The position numbers and the translations under genes are program-made. DNA of 64,000 nt, taken from positions 1 to 64,000 of the forward strand of contig CAWAOM010000008.1 of assembly GCA_963783695.1 (NCBI GenBank), read 5' to 3'. Shown one piece after another: positions 34,836 through 40,679 of this stretch. The DNA comes from BM003 sp963783695. Its GTDB lineage: Bacteria > Pseudomonadota > Gammaproteobacteria > Steroidobacterales > BM003. Below the pieces are notes generated by a model. The model was not told the origin of the DNA. It did not search any database and was given only the letters and a program-made list of their open reading frames with translations. Each line of letters opens with the position of its first letter. The first letter of the stretch is position 1.

Positions 34836-35003
34836 ATGCAGCGACTACGTCGTTTTCTGGCCACGCTCGCGGTGGTGGGCACCTGTGCGTTATTGAGCGG
34901 ATGCAATCCCAACGTGTATGCCGGTGTCGACATCGGCGGGCCGTGGGTCGATCTTGGCCCGGTCAGCATGGGCGGCAGTATTCACATTGGCGGGCGGTTG
35001 TAG
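34836..35003 (+). CDS. Small lipoprotein, hypothetical
   Basis: A 55-residue protein. It reads MQRLRRFLATLAVVGTCALL with lipobox LLSGC (Cys 23), followed by only 32 residues rich in Gly (GVDIGGPWVDLGPVSMGG). A GAGGT Shine-Dalgarno (34823-34827) lies 8 nt before the ATG, and the gene starts 15 nt after the VOC lipoprotein stop, so it is likely in one operon with it. It is too short for a folded domain; it may be a membrane-anchored accessory. No family is recognised. Confidence 0.65.
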   Translation: MQRLRRFLATLAVVGTCALLSGCNPNVYAGVDIGGPWVDLGPVSMGGSIHIGGRL

Positions 35004-35052
35004 CCGCCTGTTGCGTTAGAAAGTTGCAGGACCAAAATCCAAGGAGAAAAAA

Positions 35053-35460
35053 ATGAAGATCAGGAGATTCATTGCAGTATTGGCCACGGGCTTGCTGTTT
35101 ACGGTGGGTGCCCAGGCCCAGGACAGCGTCGGCGCAATGGTAAAGGAAGCTTGTCAGGCCGATCTGGACAAGTACTGCCCAAATGTCAAACCTGGTGAGC
35201 AGCGTCTGCTGGCCTGTATTTACGCTCACGAGGACAAGATTTCGAATCGCTGCACCTACGCGTTGTACGACGCGGCCATAGCGCTCGAGCGTGCTGTCGC
35301 CGGACTCACGTACGTCGCACAACAGTGCGAAGCCGACATCGACAAGCTGTGCGGCACCGTGACCCCTGGCGAGGGCCGCATTCTGGCCTGCCTCGACGAC
35401 AAGAAAGCTGACGTCTCGGCAATGTGCAAACAGGCCGTCAACGACGTTTTGGCCGACTAA
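35053..35460 (+). CDS. Exported cysteine-rich repeat (GLG1-type) protein
   Basis: A 135-residue protein with signal peptide MKIRRFIAVLATGLLFTVGA and cleavage near AQAQD. Two Cys-rich repeats are seen: CQADLDKYCPNVKPGEQRLL with CIYAHED..RCTYAL, then CEADIDKLCGTVTPGEGRIL with CLDDKKADVSAMCKQ. This is the PF00839-type repeat named for Golgi protein GLG1, found in short secreted bacterial proteins. Eight cysteines probably form disulfides. AAGGAG precedes the start. Function is unknown. Confidence 0.88.
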   Translation: MKIRRFIAVLATGLLFTVGAQAQDSVGAMVKEACQADLDKYCPNVKPGEQRLLACIYAHEDKISNRCTYALYDAAIALERAVAGLTYVAQQCEADIDKLCGTVTPGEGRILACLDDKKADVSAMCKQAVNDVLAD

Positions 35461-35472
35461 AACGAACCTGTC

Positions 35473-35504
35473 GCCGCGCCGGAGTCAAGCGATGACGGCG
35501 CGGC
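35473..35504 (+). terminator. Hairpin after the Cys-rich repeat gene
   Basis: A 9-bp stem GCCGCGCCG/CGGCGCGGC with a 14-nt loop lies 12 nt past the stop, between the Cys-rich and META genes. No T tract; possibly an attenuator or mRNA-stabilising loop. Confidence 0.4.
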
Positions 35505-35525
35505 GGCCGGGAATCGGGATCAGCA

Positions 35526-35990
35526 ATGAAAAAGTATATCTTTGTCGCGCTGACCAGCGTTTTACTCTGCGCCTGTGGCGGCGGTGAGCGGGCCGCAAGC
35601 GAATCAGGCTCGACCACAAAAAACAAGGAAGCGAAGATGTCCGGCGGCGAAACGGAATCAGGCCTGGCAGAACTGGCCGGCGACTGGACGCTGACCGAAA
35701 TCATCGGCACCGAACTTCCGGATGGCGTCCCCGCGCCGAACCTGACGGTTGCCGCGGACGGCATGGTGAATGGCCGGAGCGGTGTGAATCGCTTCACCGG
35801 CAAGCTGAGCGACGATGCGGATGCCCTGTTCGGCCCGATGGCAACCACGCGCATGGCCGGCCCGCCCGCGGCAATGCAACTGGAAGATGCCTTCCTGAAA
35901 GCGATGACCGCGGCCAGTTCCTATAAAGTGACCGGCGATGATCTGGTGATCAGCGGGGCCAATGGTCCGCTGCTGAAGTTCGCGCGCTGA
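35526..35990 (+). CDS. META-domain lipoprotein (HslJ-like)
   Basis: A 154-residue protein with lipobox SVLLCACGGG (Cys near residue 17). The META domain (about 48-154) has LAGDWTLTEIIGTELPDGVP and the signature SGVNRFTGKLSDDADALFGP, then MATTRMAGPPAAMQLEDAFL. META/HslJ proteins are linked to heat or antibiotic tolerance in enteric bacteria. It is the last gene in the rightward run of small envelope proteins (33942-35990), and is convergent with the metallophosphoesterase 19 bp away. Confidence 0.88.
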   Translation: MKKYIFVALTSVLLCACGGGERAASESGSTTKNKEAKMSGGETESGLAELAGDWTLTEIIGTELPDGVPAPNLTVAADGMVNGRSGVNRFTGKLSDDADALFGPMATTRMAGPPAAMQLEDAFLKAMTAASSYKVTGDDLVISGANGPLLKFAR

Positions 35991-36008
35991 TGCAAGCGCG
36001 AACCCGGC

Positions 36009-36965
36009 TTAGCCCCCGGGTTCGAAACGCCGCAGCCTCCCGCCCGGCCCGGTTATCTGCGGCGGCAGGCCAAGCACATCGACCCGCCGCTGAAAGTCCG
36101 GCGCGGCCCGCGCCGAGACACTGACGGCACCGTCGTCAATTTCTATCACCACAAAACTGAACTCCGACTTTAAATCCGAGCCGGTGAAGCGGCGAACATT
36201 GCCGCCGAGCACGCCGGCGCTGACATGCAGCACACCGTTGTCGTCGATGCCGGGGTAAAAAACATGATGATGCCCGCTGACGAGCGCATCGACCTCCAGC
36301 GCGGCGAGCTGCGCGGCAAACTCGGAATCGCGAAGAATCTCGGTCTCGCGGCCCTGGGCAAACGGCCACAACGGCAGGTGGCAAAATACGATCCGCGCAT
36401 CGAATCGCTCCCCGTGAGCTGACAGAACAGCGTCGAGAAACTCGCGTTGCGCCGCCGGCAATGGCGACACCGTGGTTACATCGAGCCCGATGATCAGTAC
36501 ATTGCCAACCGCGACCGCGTAGTTGAGCGGATAGGCATCGGCGGCGACGAACTCGACAGGCGGACGGCGTGCGCCCCACTCATCGGCAAAAATCTCCCGC
36601 TCCGCCGCGAAGCCCGGATAAGCCGAGCCGTCGTGATTGCCAGGCGTCACCGCCAGCGGGATGCCGGCAGCGGCCAGCGGATCGGTCACATGCTGATGAA
36701 ACGATGCCCACATGGCACGCACCTGCTCGCGGCTCAGCAAAGGCTGGCGTTGACCAGCAACCATGTCGCCGGCGGACAAAACCACATCGGGCTGCAACTC
36801 GACGATCGCCGCGACCGCCGCATCGACGCGCGCACTGTAACGGGTTGAACCATAACTGCCGTTCAGATCGGTGATTACCGCGATCGTCTCGGCCCTGGCC
36901 TGGACCGCGAGACCGACGAGCATGACCGCGGCGACGCCCGACCAGAGTTTCATGTCAGTTTTCAT
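36009..36965 (-). CDS. Exported metallophosphoesterase
   Basis: A 318-residue protein. The ATG at 36965 is chosen because it overlaps the upstream stop (ATGA). The signal peptide covers about residues 1-25 (WSGVAAVMLVGLAVQARA). Calcineurin-like motifs are in order: TDLNGSYG (33-40), SAGDMVAG (64-71), TPGNHDGS (107-114), VFCHLP (193-198) and SGHHHVFYP (230-238). The first motif has Asn (D33-x-N35) in place of the usual His, which may alter metal binding. Substrate is unknown. Co-translation with the kinase-like protein suggests an opposing phosphatase role. This is inference. Confidence 0.87.
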   Translation of the reverse strand: MKTDMKLWSGVAAVMLVGLAVQARAETIAVITDLNGSYGSTRYSARVDAAVAAIVELQPDVVLSAGDMVAGQRQPLLSREQVRAMWASFHQHVTDPLAAAGIPLAVTPGNHDGSAYPGFAAEREIFADEWGARRPPVEFVAADAYPLNYAVAVGNVLIIGLDVTTVSPLPAAQREFLDAVLSAHGERFDARIVFCHLPLWPFAQGRETEILRDSEFAAQLAALEVDALVSGHHHVFYPGIDDNGVLHVSAGVLGGNVRRFTGSDLKSEFSFVVIEIDDGAVSVSARAAPDFQRRVDVLGLPPQITGPGGRLRRFEPGG

Positions 36966-38467
36966 TTCGGATGTCGTTTTAACTTCTGCCCGGATTCGCA
37001 GTCGACACTGGTCGTGACAACCTGGCCGTCGCGCATAAACAACTCGGGTTCGAGGTCGAACCTGAGTTTACCCGAGGCACATCCCTCGCTCAGGATCGCG
37101 AATGCTTTACCGACCTGTCGCGACAGGTGGGCGAGATATTTATCAGGCAAATCAAAACTGCTACGCGTGTATTGGTAGAGCTCACCCTGGGCGGCAAAAT
37201 CGCGTGCCAGCCGGGCCATGCGCGCATAAAGATCCGCGTTGAAATGGCGTAACCCGTCCAGCATTCCGGTTTTCTCCGCATAGTTAACGTAGGCTGCGCG
37301 GCCACCGGCATCGTTGTCATTGATGCGCGAGCGCCGGAGCCGCAGTGGCGCGTAAGCCGCAATGTCGGCCGGCACCCCGGTCCCCGCCGCCAGACGCGTC
37401 ATGAACTGGCCATCCTGCCACCAGTGCCAGAGGTGCTGGTAATCGACGTTGCCGATGCGATCCTGCTGATTGAAAAGATAGTCGAGCAATACGACCTCGG
37501 TCAGTTCCTGCATCCAGAACGCAACCTGGGCAGGGGCGACGGTGCCCTTCAGCGCCCTGGCCATTTCCGGTTCGGCTCGTGCTTCGGCAATACCCGCGTC
37601 GATCGCTTCGGCCAGTGTCCCGGCCGAACGCAGCGCAATAAACGGTGCGGTCTGCTGAAAATCCCGCGCCTGGCCGACACCCCACCCCGACGCTCGCGTG
37701 CCATTGAGGTCCGCGCCGTAGCGGCGTCCGGCCTCGAGCAACAGCACCCCGTAGACCCGCGCCGCGTCCGGCGTGATCAGGTCGGCCCGATTACGGTAGG
37801 CGGCGGGGTCGGAGTCGGCGTCACGCAAATGAGTCCAGCCGGCATGGATCATTTTCAGTTCGCTGCGGTCCGCGGTGAAACGAAGACCGGGTTCCACCAC
37901 CCGCTCCCGATGCACGACCCGGTCCATGCTGCGATAAACCGCCACCGGAACCCCGACCCTGCTCTCAAGGTAGCGCGAAAAATGATAATAAAGCAGCGAG
38001 GATTTCGAGTAAGTGGCACTCGTATCCACCGCATTCATCGAAACTTTGTAGATGGCGAGTTCACTCCGCGCCGATTTTCGCGCCGACCCGCCCTTGCGGC
38101 AGACATCGCGCTCGAACTCCGCCGCGTTGCCCGCGAAAGCTGTTTGCGCGAGGTCGTAGACCAGCATCGCCGGACTGGTGCTCCAGGTTTTCGGGCAAAG
38201 CGCGGTGTTGGCGGTATAAAAATCGATTGCGCAAAAACGCTGCTCCCACTGCCGGTCGGCCTCGCTATAAACAGCATCCGGCATCGGCGCAAGCGCGATA
38301 CAACTCTCGGCCGTGTCGCGGGGCGAGGCGAAGACCGCGCCGCTGCCACCAACGGCTTCGCTGATCTCCGCCTGCGCCGTCATCGACAACGCCGCCATCG
38401 ACAGCACCAGCATCATCCATCCAGGCGAAATCCGCCGCCGTTGATTATTGCTCCGCGCCAGGTTCAT
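36962..38467 (-). CDS. Exported protein with protein-kinase-like fold motifs (Fam20/HipA type)
   Basis: The ATG at 38467, preceded by GGGTGAGGG, gives 501 residues with a signal peptide to about residue 33 (MTAQA). No named family is recognised by eye, but kinase-fold landmarks are visible. These are Lys 141 in LAIYKVSMNA (N-lobe), SSLLYYHFSRYLESRVGVPV (156-175, resembling the alphaC/RVP region of Fam20/HipA kinases), catalytic-loop-like LLDYLFNQQDRIGN with D336 and N340, and INDNDAGG (382-389) as a DFG equivalent. Six cysteines fit an oxidised compartment. It overlaps the metallophosphoesterase by 4 nt. Kinase activity is inferred; a pseudokinase or another use of the fold is possible. Confidence 0.6.
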   Translation of the reverse strand: MNLARSNNQRRRISPGWMMLVLSMAALSMTAQAEISEAVGGSGAVFASPRDTAESCIALAPMPDAVYSEADRQWEQRFCAIDFYTANTALCPKTWSTSPAMLVYDLAQTAFAGNAAEFERDVCRKGGSARKSARSELAIYKVSMNAVDTSATYSKSSLLYYHFSRYLESRVGVPVAVYRSMDRVVHRERVVEPGLRFTADRSELKMIHAGWTHLRDADSDPAAYRNRADLITPDAARVYGVLLLEAGRRYGADLNGTRASGWGVGQARDFQQTAPFIALRSAGTLAEAIDAGIAEARAEPEMARALKGTVAPAQVAFWMQELTEVVLLDYLFNQQDRIGNVDYQHLWHWWQDGQFMTRLAAGTGVPADIAAYAPLRLRRSRINDNDAGGRAAYVNYAEKTGMLDGLRHFNADLYARMARLARDFAAQGELYQYTRSSFDLPDKYLAHLSRQVGKAFAILSEGCASGKLRFDLEPELFMRDGQVVTTSVDCESGQKLKRHPK

Positions 38468-38673
38468 GCCCTCACCCTGTTTGTCATGGCCATCATATGA
38501 AGTTGCCGATGATAGCGCCTGATCCGGCAATATCTAAACCGTTGCCTGAGGCGGCGCTGCCCGGACATGCAGCCGAACCGTAACCGCGAATTTTCCAAAC
38601 TGATAACTGCGTCACGGATATCGGTTTCGCCATTTCATAATATCGATAATAGGGTCTTTGCGGGGCACTACCA

Positions 38674-39144
38674 ATGCTTAATGCAACGTCGATGTTCGGT
38701 AACGCCGCGGACATTCTCAGCGGAAAACGGTCCGGGCCGTTGCACGAGTTTCTCGACGCCTTCGAAGCGCGGCCGAGCACCGATCTGGACAACGCGGCCG
38801 AGCCCGATCTGCCCGCACTCGCCAGTCACGAGAAGCATGAATTCGACTGGAGCGGCTCACGCGTGGGCTCTGTCGAGCTGATCCACAGCGGCGGCGAACC
38901 GCTGCAGCTTGCGGTCAGCCTGCCCTACCCGAAACGGCGCTGGTTCTCGCCACGACGCAAGGACTGGAAGAGGCTGGCCGATATCGCTGAGGACCGTTTC
39001 GGCCCAGGGCAGAAAATCGAGGTCGGTGGCAAAACCGGTCTGCACTTTCGCGAACACAATCTGGTGGCGCTTATCTGCCGCTACGACAACGGCCGCGAGT
39101 CGTTTATCGAGGTCAAACTCGCAAGCGGGCGATTCTGGCGCTGA
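38674..39144 (+). CDS. Hypothetical protein
   Basis: A 156-residue protein starting MLNATSMFGNAADILSG. There is no signal peptide and no recognised domain. The C-terminal half is strand-rich and basic (KRRWFSPRRKDWKRLADIAE, GGKTGLHFREHNLVALIC). It is divergent from the kinase-like gene and precedes the pilus locus by 280 bp. Codon use looks ordinary. AT-rich CATAAT and GATAAT sequences at 38635-38650 could form its promoter. Confidence 0.6.
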   Translation: MLNATSMFGNAADILSGKRSGPLHEFLDAFEARPSTDLDNAAEPDLPALASHEKHEFDWSGSRVGSVELIHSGGEPLQLAVSLPYPKRRWFSPRRKDWKRLADIAEDRFGPGQKIEVGGKTGLHFREHNLVALICRYDNGRESFIEVKLASGRFWR

Positions 39145-39320
39145 CCGCGTCGCAAAACGCGCAGAAATAATCGCTAAACCCCCGTTTTCTTGAGCCATTT
39201 CACATATTCCCCCGCGGAACATTCGTACCATCGTGGTGCGCAGATGGGCTTTGTCCGTGTGCCGGGCGGGGTTCTGGTTTGGTGATCCCCGTTCCGGGCC
39301 AGGGAGGCATTCCGGGCTGC

Positions 39321-39395
39321 GACAAAGGCAACCTCGTCGCAAGACGGGGACGCAAAGCCACAGATCTCCGGGAGGAGATGGCTGGGCTGCCGACA
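39321..39395 (+). promoter_or_regulatory. Cyclic di-GMP-I riboswitch (GEMM-I)
   Basis: The GEMM-I signature is present: AAAGGCAACC, then stem CGTC-GCAA-GACG with a GNRA tetraloop, the conserved GGGACGCAAAGCCA joining segment, a second arm AGATCTCC-GGGA-GGAGAT, and closing GGCTGGGCTGCC that pairs back to GGCA. It ends about 30 nt before the pilin ATG. These aptamers bind c-di-GMP and control motility and adhesion genes. Here it sits in the leader of a chaperone-usher pilus operon. No clear expression platform with a T-run terminator is seen before the start codon, so control could act on translation. Confidence 0.88.
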
Positions 39396-39424
39396 ACCTG
39401 ATGAAACTAAAGAGGAAATTTGTC

Positions 39425-39937
39425 ATGACATTTCGTAATCAGTACCGCAAGACTGCCATTGCCCTGGCAGTAACGGGGGCCCTGGCCGGTGGACAGGTGA
39501 TCGCTGACGACACCGATACGCTGACGGTCACGGCTGTTGTAGACGCCACCTGCGACATCACCAGCGTGGATAGCGCTCAATTTCGGTACGCTCGACCTGG
39601 TCACCGACTCGACTTCGAGTGCCGATATCACCTGGGTGTGCACCAATGGCTATCGACACCACTATCGCTCTGAACGGCGGCGGCACCGGCGATATCAACA
39701 ATCGCAACATGGTGGGTTGGCGCGAACAATGACAGTCTTGTCTACCAGCTCTACACCGATGCCGGCCTCGGCACGGTGTTCGGTGACGGTACCGACGGCA
39801 GCACCGTCCCCGCGAGCGGCGCCGGTTTCGGCAACCCGCAGACCACGACCGTATATGGCGAGGTTCTCGCCGCCGATGCCCAGGACGTACAGGCTGACAC
39901 TTACAACGACAATGTCACCGTTACGATCACATTCTGA
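39425..39937 (+). pseudogene. Major pilin (spore coat U/SCPU domain) with three +1 frame shifts
   Basis: The ATG at 39425 starts a signal peptide (YRKTAIALAVTGALAGG). The SCPU sequence can be read only by skipping one base near 39578, 39651 and 39718. The corrected reading gives DATCDITSVDSA-NFGTLDL, then ITWVCTNG-IDTTIALNGG, INNRNMVG-GANNDSLVYQLY, and a C-terminus ending NVTVTITF with TGA at 39937. The corrected product is about 169 residues, the size of SCPU pilins. The uncorrected frame runs to a stop at 39671-39673. All segments keep typical motifs, so decay is recent, or the bases are sequencing errors. It lies 30 bp after the riboswitch and before the chaperone. Confidence 0.75.
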
Positions 39938-40679
39938 GTATTCGGGCTATCTCGGCCTGAGGAGGGCGGCGCAGGCCGCCCTCCTGTTCCTGTTTTGCGC
40001 CGGGCCGGCACACAGCGCCTCGGTGCAGGTGGTGCCGGTGCGCGTGGACATTTCAGCCCAGCGCACGGCCGGCGAGCTGCGGATTATCAACTCAGGCGAC
40101 AAACCGGTGTCGATGCAAGTCGACCCGCGTGAGTGGAGTCAGAACGAGGACGGCGTCGATCAACTCGCGCCGACAGAGGAATTACTGGCGGTACCGCCGC
40201 TCTTTACGATTCCTCCCGGGCGCGACCAGATCATCCGGCTCGGTCTGCTCGGGACCGCGAGTCTCACTCACGAGAAGACGTTTCGCCTGCTTGTCACCGA
40301 ACTGGCGCCCGCCTCCGGCGCGCGCGAAGCGTCGGCGGTACGCATGAGATTGCAGCTCAGTATTCCCGTATTCGTCGCACCGAGCGAAGCTGAGGCGGTC
40401 CCCGAGCTCGTCGTCGAGGACACCCGGATCGCCGCGGATGGCGTCATTGTCAGACTCCGCAATACGGGCAATACCCACGTCAAGCTCAAACAGCTTTCCG
40501 TCGCTGCCAGCGGCGGCGACATGCCCGATAACGGGCGCAGCGGCAAGGGCCGCTACCTGCTCCCTGGAACGAGCGCCGAGATCTTCGTCCCCGGTCAACT
40601 GGCCGGATCATTGCGGACTGTCCGCATAGAAACCGAAGACGGATGGAGCCGGGAGCATGCCGTGGCGCCTGACCAATAG
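39912..40679 (+). CDS. Pilus periplasmic chaperone (PapD-like)
   Basis: From ATG 39912, 255 residues. The chaperone fold is seen in VPVRVDISAQRTAGELRIIN (first Ig-like domain), ELLAVPPLFTIPPGRDQIIR (the PxxxxLxPG-type conserved block) and EKTFRLLVTEL, with a second Ig-like domain to the end. The start is uncertain: ATG 39912 lies inside the pilin 3' end, while the hydrophobic signal (ALLFLFCAGPAHSA) begins only at about residue 22; CTG 39957 is another candidate. The downstream usher overlaps by 23 nt. It delivers folded pilins to the usher in the periplasm. Confidence 0.87.
   Translation: MSPLRSHSEYSGYLGLRRAAQAALLFLFCAGPAHSASVQVVPVRVDISAQRTAGELRIINSGDKPVSMQVDPREWSQNEDGVDQLAPTEELLAVPPLFTIPPGRDQIIRLGLLGTASLTHEKTFRLLVTELAPASGAREASAVRMRLQLSIPVFVAPSEAEAVPELVVEDTRIAADGVIVRLRNTGNTHVKLKQLSVAASGGDMPDNGRSGKGRYLLPGTSAEIFVPGQLAGSLRTVRIETEDGWSREHAVAPDQ
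39960..39985 (+). terminator. Attenuator-like hairpin at the pilin/chaperone junction
   Basis: An 11-bp perfect stem AGGAGGGCGGC/GCCGCCCTCCT with a GCAG loop, followed by TGTTCCTGTTTT, begins 23 nt after the pilin stop. The T-rich tail is imperfect. Such a hairpin could limit read-through from the abundant pilin into the assembly genes, or protect pilin mRNA 3' ends. It lies within the chaperone reading frame. Confidence 0.6.
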
